NCBI GenBank assembly: GCA_023374045.1
Contig: CM041782.1
Span: 246,913,882-246,977,881 of the forward strand
Direction: 5' to 3'
Source: Limonium bicolor
Lineage: Eukaryota; Streptophyta; Magnoliopsida; Caryophyllales; Plumbaginaceae
Length of the DNA stretch: 64,000 nt
How positions within the stretch are numbered: position 1 is the stretch's first letter; every line of letters starts with the position of its first letter. A program made the translations under genes and the position numbers. Positions 47,459-59,243 of the stretch are shown piece by piece. Under the pieces are notes generated by a model, which saw only the letters and a program-made list of their open reading frames with translations, was not told where the DNA came from and did not search any database.

Positions 47459-47855
47459 GGATCTCGGTCTCCATAAGCAACCGAGTAGAACGGATCTCAG
47501 TCTCCATAATCAACTGAGTTATAATGGATCTCGCTCTCCATAAGCAACCGAGTAGAACGGATCTTAGTCTCCATAAGCAACTGAGTTAGATGGATCTCGG
47601 TCTCCATAAGCAACCGAGTAGAACGGATCTCAGTCTCCATAAGCAACTGAGTTAGATGGATCTCGGTCTCCATAAGCAACCGAGTAGAATGGATCTCAGT
47701 CTCCATAAGCAACTGAGTTAGATGGATCTCGGTCTCCATAAGCAACCGAGTAGAACGGATCTCAGTCTCCATAAGCAACTGAGTTAGATGGATCTCGATC
47801 TCCATAAGCAACCGAGTTAGGTGGGTCTCGGTCTCCATAAGCAACCGAGTTAGGA
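47459..47855. repeat. 33-bp tandem array, 12 units, two alternating hairpin alleles
   Basis: Core CTCGGTCTCCATAAGCAACCGAG alternates with CTCAGT...ACTGAG; each form closes its own stem. Because 33 is a multiple of 3, one antisense frame (47497-47871) stays open as an 11-residue repeat; I treat that as a by-product. Confidence 0.9.
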
Positions 47856-48157
47856 TGGGTTTCACCTCCAAACCTTAGGCACACATAAGTCCTATCACCA
47901 CAAAAACAACCTCAGGCACCCATAAGACCTACCTTACATTCAACCATGTTAGGCACCCATAAGACCTCCCTTACATTCATTCACTTTAGGCTCGTCATAA
48001 GACCTAGCACCATCCTTAGGCTCGTCATAAGACCTAGCACCATCCTTAAGCTCGTCATAAGACGTAGAATCATCCCTTTTGGCTCACAGTAAGACCTAGC
48101 ACCACTCCCTAGTTTACCTGCTTCCATTAAAAACATTGCATTCATTTCATTCATTAT

Positions 48158-48466
48158 AGGTAGTCAACGCCTTAGAATAGCTTGACATCATTTTCACCAT
48201 TTTTAGGTAGTCAACGCCTTAGAATAGCTTGACTCATCACTTTCACCACTTTTAGGTAGTCAGCGCCTTAGAATAGCTTGACATAATTTTCATCACTTTA
48301 GGTAGTCAACGCCTTAGAATAGCTTGACATCATTTTCATCACTTTAGGTAGTTAGCGCCTTAGAATAGCTCGACAACATATCATCATTTCAGGTAGTTGG
48401 CACCTTCGAATAGTTCAACAACATCTCCTTCTCCTTTAGGTGGTCAGCGTCTTCAAATAGCTCGAC
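48158..48466. repeat. 46-bp tandem array, 7 units, hairpin-forming
   Basis: Units start at 48158, 48205, 48254, 48300, 48346, 48391 and 48438 with AGGTAGTCAACGCCTTAGAA. GTCAA pairs with TTGAC in most units; the sixth has GTTG with CAAC instead. Confidence 0.85.
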
Positions 48467-48571
48467 ACAATCCACTAGATTTCAAACGGCATACGAGGTC
48501 TTTTAGGATCCAAAATTTTGGGGTATCACTCAAGCATCAACTAGTCTTTTCATCTTCATTTTAAAGCCTAG

Positions 48572-48587
48572 TTTATAGGGGGCAATC
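48572..48587 (+). other. E3 polypurine tract
   Basis: TTTATAGGGGGCAATC immediately before the 3' LTR start TGTTATACCC. Confidence 0.7.
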
Positions 48588-50387
48588 TGTTATACCCAAA
48601 ATTTTAACCCCCTCGGAATAGTCTCTAAGGCTTACATGTTATAAAGGGCAAAAGGGGTCAAAAAGCACCAAGGCGGGATTTTCCAAGGACATTATCGGGA
48701 TTTTCTATTTTCATATGACTTGTTCATTATCTCCAAACACTTCCAAATATCATAGTCATTATGAAAGGTATATCATGATTTTTTTTATAATATTTATTCT
48801 GGAAATTTAGCTTTTAATTCATATTATAAGCTAATTTCTTTAATAATTAACACATGAAATAGCCTCAAAATAGAAAAAAAAAGGTTTCCAAAAATTTAAA
48901 TAAAATTGTCACATGGTTAGCATGACTACATACAGTCATAAACCTGAAATTATCTTATTTGGAACCTTAGCCCAAAATTTAAAAGCGAAATCCAATCACT
49001 TTTGTAATTTTCTCTCTCCTCTCAAAAATACCGAAATCGAATCAAAATGTCATGAAATTTTAATATAAGATAGAGGATGATTTTTAGAGGCTAATGTCGT
49101 TGGAATTTTGTTATTACGACGTTCCAATAATAAGTATAATTATGGGAGATTCCAGATTTGAGATTTTTATCTAATCGGTTATTTATCAAAATAACCCGAT
49201 TCCAACTCTCAAAATTCTTAAAAATTATCCTTTACCTTCAGTTAAAATTTCATAATTTTTTCGGCCTGCAGCATATTCTAAAAAAATCAGATTCCCTTAG
49301 AGCACAAAATCAGGGTTTTAGATAAAGATCTTAATCTATCAACATGGCCTTGCTCTTTCTATAAAAGGACCTTCCGAAAACGGCCTAGGGCAGAGGATAC
49401 ACTTCCAAAGTAAGAAACACAACCACAAAGCTTCTCGCCACATTTTTACACCTCCAAGCCTCAAATCAATACCAAAACCCTACTGAAATCACCCTGAAAT
49501 CATTGAAAACACAATATTTCCTTCCCCATTAGACTTCCAAACACAAGGAAGAAGGGGTCAGAAGCTCGGGTCGAAGTTGAACCGGATTAGTGTTGGGGTA
49601 AAACCTAACGGCAAGTGTACCGGTCGATTATAGCAAGTTTAAATCTCGGAGTATTCCCTGAGTATCAAATCCAAGGAGGCAATGGCTAGTTTAATTTCTA
49701 CTTACACATAAAACAAGAAATACTATAAATAACAGGAAATTGGGGATTTTTGTGTGTGATGTGTGTTTGTTGTAAAAGAGTTCGCTAAGCAATAAATAAT
49801 AGGTAAATGATTGTTTTGGATTTGTTTGATAAAGGAAATTCTGGTTTACTACTTCTCTCTAGATTTGTAATTTCTTCCCCTAAGTGATTTCTACAGTATG
49901 TTGAATAAAACCCTAGAATAAGGATAACTCGTATTCGGTCTCCCGTTCCACGAATTCTAATTAGCAAAGACCGAATCCTAACTCTCGTTATGAATCCACT
50001 GTTTACTAATTGCTTTAAATGTAGCCTAGATTAATGGTCACTAGTGTTTAGAGGAATTACCATCTCTATACTATCTGGTTCTTTCCCTGTAGTCAATTGA
50101 TAGCCGCAGTTCTCACTTATAAGCTAACAAAACTGATAAACTCATTTAATTGATCAGATTAACAAGTCTAGGAATTCATAAGGAAAAGAACTTGATTCTA
50201 TTGTACTGCAGAAAATCACAAAGGTTCAGAAATAATTTATTCTAGAGATACATAGTAAACCGAAATTAAAAGCGACTACTCAGCCATAGACAAAATAACA
50301 ATGCTCAATATTAACAGCATAATGATAAAGGGTTTTAGCAGAAAAATTGATTTCAGAAGCCGTGGTGGATTCTGCAATTTCCACACT

Positions 50388-51024
50388 CGTCCGTGTCACG
50401 TCCGGCTGTCTGGGGTCGGACATAGATCCGGACGCGTTCTTCTGGTTGTGTCCGGATCCGGACGCCAAATCCGGACGCGGGTAATTGAAGCGCTGTGAGC
50501 AAGGTTCTGTTTGGGAGTGAGGGTCAAGAGTTACGGAGGAAAGTTTTGTGAATGGAGATGGAGCGAGTCGTGGATGAGAGGATATGTAGAGAGGAGGAGA
50601 GTGTATCGCTTAGACTCTGAGAGTCTGGGACGAATTGAAATGAAACAGGAGCTGGGTTTATATAGGTTTAGAAATGAAACAAAGGTTAGTGATAGTTAGG
50701 TACGAGCATGGACATAGGCTTAAGATATTGAGTATGGGTGTGTGTTTAATTAATGTTGAGGATGGGCATAACTTGCTTTCAGCTGATAATTGCGCCGAAA
50801 GCCCGATTATCAGCGCGTTAGCGTTTTTATTTTTCATCTCTGTGTGACGTCCGGATCTGTGTCCGGATCCGGACGTGACACGGAACCTCTAGATCTGAAA
50901 CTCGAAATATGTCCGGATCGCTGTCCGGATCCGGACAAGACAGAGAACTCTCGGATCTAGATTTTTAGGTCACGTCCGGTTCGCGTCCGGATTTGCGTCC
51001 GGCCAAGTTGACCCGGACGTGACC
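50388..51024 (-). repeat. GTCCGGATCCGGAC palindrome clusters in E4 left LTR
   Basis: Two clusters (50388-50479, 50847-51024). The second has groups about 75 nt apart separated by ACTCTCGG or ACTCGAAA spacers; read on the minus strand this is CCGAGAGTT followed by GTCCGGATCCGGAC, the same order as in E1. The right LTR has them at 60041-60133 and 60502-60717. Confidence 0.8.
50658..50665 (-). promoter_or_regulatory. TATA box of E4 left LTR
   Basis: Minus strand TATATAAA, conserved at 60310-60317 in the right LTR, where it would drive E4 transcription to the left. Confidence 0.65.
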
Positions 51025-51252
51025 AATTTTTGTGTCTTTTCTCCTGATTTGTTCCCGGTTTGTTGTGTTGTAATCCTTATGATGTAAAATCTTCATTTCC
51101 TGGGTTTTTCCTATATTTAGCATATAAAATACATCAGTTCTTATCAAAACATCAATCTTAGGAAAAACACATAATAAGTGGGAAACATTGCCTGAATTGT
51201 TACAATTATAAGGTGTTTAAACCCTAAAAAGCCTAATGTTTCACACTTATCA

Positions 51253-53531
51253 ACTTCCTCACACTTAAGCTTTTGCTTGTCCTCAAGCAAATAAGGAATA
51301 AGAATATCTCTAAAACCGTCAAATAATCGCAAAATTAAACAAGTGCAGGGCGAAATCAAACAAAGTGATAAATGAAAGAATTAATCTTACTCTCTAGAGG
51401 TAGGTTTTCACAAGCAGTGAAGCAAGAAGAATTTTGTAAAGCATAGAGAAACTAGATTGTAGAAAACAAGTTAACTTATCTTGGGACTTTCCACCAATTT
51501 TCATTCCTCTAACCTTTGGATGACAAGGGGTGTGAAGTAATGCCTTATTCCGTAATACCTTTCAACACCACGTACTCGTGATCAAAAACAAAAATTAAAC
51601 TGCAATTAATTTTTCTTTCACATGCAAAAACATTCTTCTTCCAAGAACTATATACAAAACAAACGAATAATTGTGAATTGCAGAGTTATTCTATAACCCA
51701 GACTTTTCTCTTTATCCTTGTAACGGTGTTGGGCCAACTATCCCAGATCCCGAGACCTTAGGTAGATAGGTGTTAAGGCACCCTTAAGACTTAATAACCG
51801 GATAGACGAGGCCTGCTATTGTTAGGAAAAAAATTTTGATCAGTGGAGTACCTTGCCTTATCCTTTTCATTCCAAACATTCACTTCATTTCCAAGATCCC
51901 AAGCTAAAATAATTTGGTTTCCACAACTAGCCAATCTACCATATTTTAGTGAAAAGAGAGTATTTTTAAATAAAATTATTTATACAAACCTCATCAAGCA
52001 AAAAGATTCCTACGGTTTTCACTTGGTTTAATTTCACTCGGTGTGCATAGGCATTAGAGCAGCAAAAAGCAAGTGTGGCATTAAAGAACAATTAGCATGT
52101 TTTCAGGGAAAGGTCTTTCCTTCCTCACACTTAAGAGGAGCAATGCCCTCATTGGTCATAGAAGAAAAGCAGTGAAAAGAGCTTTCAAAACATGCTATAC
52201 TCATAATAGATGCATGTGCAATAATTAGCCCGCAACGCAACAAAGGTGGAACATTAATAAGTTAAATTAGGAACTGAGACTCCCCTGGTGTTTATAGATT
52301 GAGGAAGATGTTCTTCCTCACACTTGAAGTTTTGCAGGGGTCGAGATATTCCTCATGAGTCACAGACATTATGCGCGTTGTGCAGAGTAAAAGTTGCTAA
52401 TTTTCCACTGGCAAGTACGACCACAGAATGAAGTGCATTAACTCCAACAACAGGGAATATTTGAAGTGTATGAGTAATGTGAAAGAAAGAATACTCCCAG
52501 AATGCAAGCTTACTAGACGTTCAAAAGTAGTGTGGTTCCAGTTCCTGTACTTATAGCCATTCGTTTCGTAGTAGGCGGGATATGTAAATAAATCATTGAC
52601 GAATGCTGTACTGCTCAGAGAAACAAGAAATTTAGCAATTCAGAATTTAATCACTTCCAAATAGAAACACCATCACTTCACCTGTCAGTCTCGTGTTGCA
52701 CCGTTAGTTTGAACAGAAACAAAAGTAAAGCAATTCAGAAAAAAAAAAAAAAAAGAAAGTGCAGAAAAATAAATAAAAATAAAATAAAAGAAAGCGGTAA
52801 AGATAGGATGGCGATCACTGAGGCAGTGGTGGTGGTGTTTGCGTGAGGGTGTCGCGGTGGCGGAGTGGTAGGGCGCAACGGTGGTGTTCTGGTGGTGGCG
52901 ATAATGGAGGAGGGAGTGTGGATGTGTTGCGGTTCTGGGTTTTGAGTTCGTCGGGAGGAAGAAGAAAGAAAGAAGAAAAGAAAGAAAGAAGAAAAAAGAA
53001 AGAAAAGAAATCGCGCCCCGCGTCTGTTTTAGTGACGTCCGGATTAGACGTCCGGATCCGGACGTGTTTAGATGTGTGAGTCCGGTTGTGAGTCCGGCTG
53101 GGTTTAGCCGGACGCGTTGTAATACTCCTTTTTTATATTAAATTAAATTAAAACCATTAATCTAAAACACTTCATTTATTTAATTAAAATTTTAAAGGAA
53201 ACATTAACAAAAAAATAATCAAACAAACATAAAACAAAAATGCAGAATTAAAATAGCAGAGTGTTCTCCCTGATCCGTAATGAAACACTGCCACTATCTT
53301 CCTCAGTATTCGGTAGAATGAAGATTAATGAATACCAAAAGAAAACTGTGGAACCAGTAGTGAGAATAAGGGTCGGGGCTCGTGCTTAATAGATCGTCTC
53401 TCGTCTGTAAAATAAAAAAATTCTATAAAAAATAATAGAGGAAAGTGTAAAAGAAAGTAGGAGATTTTTTACTGGTGGGTTGCCTCCCCCCCAAGCTGCC
53501 CGTTTTCGGTCTTTGGCTAGACCTTGGTGCA
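51253..53531 (-). mobile_element. E4 region between integrase and 3' LTR, no gene
   Basis: 2.28 kb where some Athila elements carry an env-like ORF; none is seen here. Next to the LTR the minus strand has GAGGACAAGCAAAAGCTTAAG and a purine-rich AAGTGTGAGGAAGT, the likely polypurine tract (51253-51266). An A-tract (52739-52754), a GAAA-rich microsatellite (about 52960-53010) and another GTCCGGATCCGGAC palindrome group (53033-53115) lie further upstream. Confidence 0.65.
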
Positions 53532-54847
53532 TCAGTTTGAAGAGTCAGGATCCCGGAGCCTAAGTGTTGAATGAATCATATCAACATCGCTCCCTTGGTA
53601 CAACTTCAGCTGTGATCCATTAACCTTGAATGCTTCCCCTTTCTCGTTGACCACACCAATGACTTCATAAGGGGAAACATCTATAACTGTGAATGGACCG
53701 GACCAGCGAGATTTCAGCTTTCCCGGAAATAGTTTTAGTCTTGAATTGAACATTAGCACTCTGTCACCAATTTGAAACTCTCGCTTCACAAGCAATTTAT
53801 CATGCCATCTCTTAGTCCGTTCCTTGTACCTCTTGGCATTTTCGTAGGCCTCTTCTCTGAATTCATCCAGTTCACACAGCTGTAGTTTCCTTCCCTCACC
53901 GGCCTTCTGAAGATCACAATTCAGAACTTTAAGTGCCCAAAAAGAGTTATGTTCCAGTTCTACCGGAAGATGACACGCCTTTCCAAAAGCCAACTTTAAG
54001 GAGACATTCCCAAAGGTGTCTTATAAGCTGTCCGGTAAGCCCACAAGGCATCATCCAATTTCATAGACCAATCCTTACGGGATGAACTAATAGATTTTTA
54101 TAGAATCCACTTAATCTCTCTATTAGTCACCTCTGCCTGCCCATTGGTCTGTGGATGATAGGGTAAGGATACCTTATGTCTCACTCCATACTTTTGCAAC
54201 AGGGCTTCAAACTGCTTGTTACAAAAGTGAGATCCTCTGTCACTTATGATTGCCCGTGGTACCCCAAACCTAGTGAAAATATTTTTCTTCAAAAATCTCA
54301 GCACAACCTTTGCATCATTAGTAGGCGCAGCCACTGCTTCAGCCCATTTAGTCACGTAATCTACAGCTACCAAAATATAGAGGTTCGAATGTGAAGAAGG
54401 AAATGGCCCCATGAAGGCAATCCCCCATAAATCAAATGGCTCGACCTCCAAGATGTAATTTAAAGGCATCTCAAGCTTACGTGAAAGGTTACCCTGGCAC
54501 TGACAGCTATCACATGTGGACACAAATGCATGGCAGTCTTTATGTAGTGTTTTCCAAAAGAAACCTGCCTCCAATACCTTAGTTGTTGTCCTAGTCGGAC
54601 CAAAATGACCTCCTGCTTCTCTAGAGTGACAATGTAATAGGATGTCTCTAGCTTCCTCCTCAGAAACACACCGACGAATCATACCATCTGCACAGACCTT
54701 GAATAGAAACGGTTCATCCCAAAGGTAATGCTTGACCGTGGAGAAAAACTTCTTCTTCTGCTGATATGTCAATTCTGGGGGGATGATACCCTTAGCTAGG
54801 AAGTTCGCAATATCAGCATACCAAGGGTCCGTAGAACGACTGATCAT
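53532..54847 (-). pseudogene. pol: E4 integrase, broken
   Basis: Integrase inserts the cDNA copy into host DNA. The 54098-54847 ORF has the zinc-binding region ([11 protein letters not shown] ... CDSCQ), then the catalytic core: the first acidic residue is alanine ([10 protein letters not shown] instead of the family's aspartate), the second is present (ISDRGSHF), and the glutamate is present ([15 protein letters not shown]). A stop at about 54098 and a frameshift near 54010 precede the second ORF (53532-53993): FGKACHLPVELEH, RYKERTKRWHD and FPGKLKSRWSGPF, the Athila-type C-terminal domain, ending DPDSSN. Inactive. Confidence 0.9.
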
Positions 54848-56792
54848 GTAGACAAACTCATCAGGAAAATTTTGTTAATCGGCCTGCCATCATCTGGAAC
54901 TTCCATACGGGATAAGTGATTTTCCACTCCGTTCTGCACTCCAGGTCTGTCCTTAATCTCAATGTCGAATTCCTACAGAAGTAAAATCCATCTGATCAAA
55001 CAAGGTTTAGCATCAACCTTTCCAAGAGATACCTGAGAGCGGAATGGTCAGTGTGCACAATGACTTTGCTGCCAATAATGTATGGTCGAAACTTATCACA
55101 TGCAAAGACAATTGCCAGTAGCTCCTTCTCCATTGTTGCGTAGTTCTTTTGTGCCTCATTCATAGTCTTACTAGCATAGTAGACTATCCTGAACACCTTG
55201 TCATGCCTCTGACCCAAAGCTGCTCCTAATGCGTAATCGCTGGCATCACACATTATCTCAAAAGGTAATGACCAATCAGGAGCAACAATAATAGGTGCAG
55301 AAACCAATTTAGCCTTGAGCAAATTAAAAGCATCTAAGCACTCTTTTGTAAACTCAAATTTAGCGTCCTTAATTAACAAATCACAAAGAGGCTTAGAGAT
55401 CTTGGAGAAATCCTTAACAAAACGCCTATAAAAACCCGTGTGACCAAGAAAACTCCGGACATCTTTTACCGATGATGGTGGAGGCAGCTGCTCTATTACT
55501 TCAATCTTTGACTTGTCTACCTCGATTCCTTTCTTAGAAATCTTATGTCCGAGCATGATGCCTTCCTGCACCATAAAGTGGCACTTCTCCCAATTGAGCA
55601 CCAAGTTAGTTTCCTTGCATCTGGCTAAGATTAAATCCAAGTCTCGCAAACATGAATCAAAAGTAGGTCCAAAGGCAGAAAAATCATCCATAAAGATTTC
55701 GATGCATTTCTCAATAAAATCAGCAAAGATAGCAGTCATGCATCTTTGAAATGTAGCTGGTGCATTACACAAACCAAAGGGCATGCGTCGATAAGCATAA
55801 GTACCACACAGACATGTAAAAGTGGTTTTCTCTTGGTCTTCCTTAGCAATTGGAATCTGAAAATAACCGGAGTAACCATCTAAGAAACAGTAGTATTCTT
55901 GTCCTGCAAGCCTCTTTAGCATCTGGTCAATAAAAGGAAGGGGAAAATGGTCCTTCCTAGTGGCGGCATTTAATTTCCTCTAATCAATGCAAACTCTATG
56001 CCCGGTAATAGTACGCTGAGGAATTAATTCACCTTTATCATTAGGCACCACAGTTAAACCTCCTTTCTTAGGTACGACCTGTGTAGGACTTACCCATTCA
56101 CTGTCAGAAATTTGGTAGATGATACCTGCATCCAAGAGCTTGATAACCTCCTTCTTAACCACCTCTTTCATGTGCGGGTTCAGTCTTCGTTGAGGCTGTC
56201 TCGATGGTTTGTCATCCTCCTCGAGGTAAATGCGGTGAGTACAGAACGTAGGGGCATTGCCTTTGATATCAGCAATGGACCACCCTGGTGCCTCTTTGTT
56301 TCTTTTTAGAACCTGCAACAAAGCTTCCTCCTGTTCATTGGTTAAGCTATTAGAAATAATGACAGGCAAATCAGATGGAGGAACTAAGAAAGCATATTTA
56401 AGGTGACTAGGAAGAGGGTTAATTTCAAGAGAAGGTGGTGATTCCACAGAAGGAGCTAGCGTCTTTGGAACTCGGTCTAGCGGTTCCTCTTCGATTCTGT
56501 AGTTCTTCCTATATGGTCTCCCAGCAGCAAGCTGAAATGCTGCAGCAGACACCTTAGAATCATCATGAACTGTTTCTATGGATTCTACCAAGCACTTCTC
56601 CAATGCATCCAACTCCGTGGGGCTGTAAGAATAGTCCTGCATTAAAGTATCAATACAATCTAAACTGAAACAAGCATGAACATCAGAAGGGTGGGTAGTA
56701 GCCTTGGTCATATCAAATACAAGCTGTTCATCATGTAACCGAAGTATAATCTTCCCTCCTTCGACATCAATGAGGGTCCTTGTTGTACGCAT
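54848..56792 (-). pseudogene. pol: E4 reverse transcriptase and RNase H, broken
   Basis: First ORF (55980-56792) covers the RT start: FCTHRIYLEEDDKPSRQPQRR, LLDAGIIYQISDSEWVSPTQ and TGHRVCID, then a single TAG where a tyrosine is expected. The same frame continues (54996-55922) with YCFLDGYSGYFQIP, MPFGLCNAPATFQRCM and the catalytic FMDDF (usually YMDDF). The tether is [13 protein letters not shown]. RNase H follows with DASDYALGA, the central glutamate in NYATMEKELLAI and TDHSALRYL. A frameshift near 55020 and a CAG-to-TAG-type stop near 54975 end the frame before integrase. The catalytic residues are otherwise kept, so this copy was inactivated fairly recently. Confidence 0.92.
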
Positions 56793-57441
56793 GAATGGTC
56801 AACCTAAGATAAGCGGTACTACCTTGTCCTCCTCCATGTCTAAAATAACAAAGTCAGCAGGGAAAGCAAAAGTACCAACTGAAACAATTAAATCCCTTAC
56901 CACCCCTTTAGGTAGGATGATTGACCTATCAGCTAATTGCAAAGTAATTCGGGTAGGTTCACATTCTCCTAAACCAAGCTTCAAATACATTGATAAGGTC
57001 ATTAAATTAATACTCGCACCTAAGTCACATAAACCCTTACCACAGTTCACATTACCTATCGCGCAAGGTATGACCGGAGTACCTGGATCATCAAGCTTAG
57101 GCGGAAGCTTTTTCGAAAGGACGGCTGAAACGCTCTCGGTAAGCTGCACAGTGTCTTTCTCCACTAAGGACCGTCTATTGGATAGGATGTCCTTCATGAA
57201 CTTCGCATATATCGGCATCTGCTTCAAACGCCTCAGAAAAAGGAATGTTAATGGTTAGTTTCTTAAAAATACTTAAGAACTTACCAAATTGTTCATCCAG
57301 GTCTCTTTTCTTCAACCGGTTTGGGAAAAGAACTGACGCTTCATCAACTGCGCGGCATGGGGGTGGGGAAATCTTAGGAGTCTTGCTAATCGCCACCTCC
57401 TCTTCAACTGGTTCCTCTTGAGAACCTGCTGGTGTAGTTTC
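56793..57441 (-). pseudogene. pol: E4 protease region, broken
   Basis: 56799-57227 carries CAIGNVNCGKGLCDLGASINLM; D-L-G-A-S is the Athila form of the retropepsin D-S/T-G-A motif, followed by LADRSIILPKGVVRDLIV and FVILDMEED. Upstream (57175-57396) another frame reads DLDEQFGKFLSIFKKLTINIPF, the normal link to Gag. A frameshift lies in the overlap 57175-57227 and a stop separates the region from RT. Confidence 0.85.
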
Positions 57442-59004
57442 TTAATTTCGCTCGACATTAGGAAGAGGGGCCTCAGCTTCAGGGACCACTGGGTCAAGCT
57501 GTGTACCACTCCTCAATGTGATTGCCTTGGCATGCTCTCTTGGATTATGCTCTGACTGACTGGGCAAAGAACCCAAAGGACGCTGAGCCAGCTGCTGCAC
57601 TATCTGAGATAGCTGAGTCTCGATGTTCCTATTGAATGTCCTTTGATCATTGTTGAAGGTCCTCTGCTCCTGATTGAAAGCTTCCAGCTCATTGAATTTC
57701 TTGGTGTTGACAGTGATGAAATCATTCATTCTGGCCAGAACTTCATCCATGCTAGAGGACGCACCAGCACCTGTATTTTGCACTTGCTGATTCTGCAGTG
57801 GCTGCTTCTGATAAGAGGAATTATATTGCTGATGAGGTCTTTGGTTGTAATTGCTGTTACCGCCAGCTTGGTAACAATTCTGCTGCTGAGAATGGTAGCC
57901 CATGTTGCTTTAATTTCCGAAATAATTACCTGGTTTGTTACCAACATAGTTTGCTACCTTTTCTTGTGGTGGAAACACTGGCATATGTTAGAACTTCTAC
58001 CACAATACTCACATTGAGGGAATGAATCAGTGATAGCCGATGCGTTTGATTTTGGGTTCATCAGTGTGCACATCTTCTCAAATTGCTTAGAAATGCTGTC
58101 CATCTTAGCAACTAAGAGGGTGTTCGAGTCTACCTCATAAATTCCTGCATTCTTCTTGGGGAAGATCTCAGTGGCAGCTCTAGCACCTCCCCATTGGTTA
58201 GCTGAATTGGAAAGAGTTTCCACACTCCTTTATCCTGGTGATCAGAAGCTCCATAAGACTTCCTCCTGCACAGGTATCAACTAATAGACGACTCTGGGGA
58301 TCTAGATCCTTATAAAATGATTGCAATACAACTTATTCTCCCAGATCATGATGTGACACTCTTCTTACAATTCCCTTGAATCGCTCCCAAGCTTCAGAAA
58401 GAGTTTCACTGCTATACTGTTTGAAGTTCGTGATCTCACCTCTCATTGCCAGCATTCGGGACGGTGGAAAGTATTTTGCTAGGAACGTATTTGCTAGCTC
58501 GCTCCAGGAAGTGATACTGTTTGGAGATAGGGAGTTCAGTCACTCTGCAGCCCTGTCCCTGAGTGAAAAAGGAAACAAAGTTAGCCTGGCTACCTCCTGA
58601 GAAGCTGGTGTTGAGCATGCTCCAACCAATCGTAGGAAGGATGTAAGGTGAACATTTGGATCTTCAGTGACTACTCCACTGAACTGTGGAGCATTCAGGA
58701 CCATCATGACATAATGGGTCTTGAATTGCCATTCTACCCCTTCCGGTAGTGCAGGGATTACTATTGGTGATGTGAGTCCCTCCACGTTCGGACGAGTGTA
58801 GTCGTTCATCCTTCTTTCTCTGCTGATACCGTCCATAAGATACTCTTCTTCTGAAATAAAGGTATCCCCTGGAGAGTCCTTGAGAAACATCTCTGGTTCA
58901 ACTGTAGGCTCCAGTACCAATCCCAGACGACCTCTTCTTGTAAGTCGTTCTATCTCATGTTCCAGCTCAAATTCAGGATTTCCTTCAGAACGAGTTTTAA
59001 CCAT
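57442..59004 (-). pseudogene. gag: E4 gag, broken
   Basis: Starts at 59004 (MVKTRSEG...) about 210 nt after the PBS. The first 154 codons include RRMNDYTRP and the start of the gag fold (FKTHYVMMVLNAPQFSGV..DPNVHLTSFL), ending in TGA where tryptophan is usual. Further pieces: KYFPPSR-type segment (about 58436-58530), 57954-58223 (KNAGIYEVDSNTLLVAKMDS, cysteine-rich CEYCG), and 57442-57903, a Q/N-rich stretch followed by IETQLSQIVQQLAQRP and the HAKAITLRSG motif typical of Athila Gag. At least four interruptions. Confidence 0.85.
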
Positions 59005-59216
59005 AAACCAAAATCAGATAACTGACAGTAATGTAGTTTTAAAAGTAAACTTAATCGGGTAAAACCAAAATAAAATAGAACAAATAATAAGAAACAAATT
59101 GTACAAAACTAAGAAAATGAACAAAAGAAAATAAAATAAAATAAAACAAAATAAACTAAACTAAAAAGCAAAAATAAAAAAAATAATACCAATAAAAAAT
59201 TAAACTAAGCAACCGT

Positions 59217-59237
59217 GCCTCCCCGGCAACGGCGCCA
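59217..59237 (-). other. E4 primer binding site, tRNA-Asp
   Basis: Minus strand TGGCGCCGTTGCCGGGGAGG plus one base, a perfect match to the usual Athila PBS for tRNA-Asp, 6 nt from the LTR. Confidence 0.95.
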
Positions 59238-59243
59238 AAAACT

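Larger units (their letters stand above)
46866..48587 (+). mobile_element. E3 3' region made of several tandem-repeat blocks
   Basis: In order: AGGCCCA(C/T)ATAAGCC-type repeats of about 50 bp (46866-47030), an apparently unique stretch (47040-47450), a 33-bp array (47459-47855), AGGCACCCATAAGACCT and AGGCTCGTCATAAGACCTAGCACC repeats (47870-48110), a 46-bp array (48158-48466) and the polypurine tract. No gene. Confidence 0.75.
49591..51252 (-). repeat. E4 3' LTR (left copy, 1662 bp)
   Basis: Nearly identical to 59244-60943. Carries TCCGGATCCGGA-type palindromes at 50388-50479 and 50847-51024, and a minus-strand TATATAAA box (50658-50665). Confidence 0.95.

Noticed and set aside
47497..47871. 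124-codon antisense ORF with an 11-residue repeat (LLMETEI-type)
   Set aside because: It is the 33-bp satellite read in a frame that stays open because 33 is divisible by 3; there is no start context or domain.
47459..48466. CRISPR-like regular repeats
   Set aside because: Repeats are contiguous without unique spacers, and the context is a plant retrotransposon 3' region.
53033..53115. Possible CpG-island promoter of a host gene
   Set aside because: It is a GTCCGGATCCGGAC palindrome group of E4, similar to those in its LTRs, with no downstream gene.
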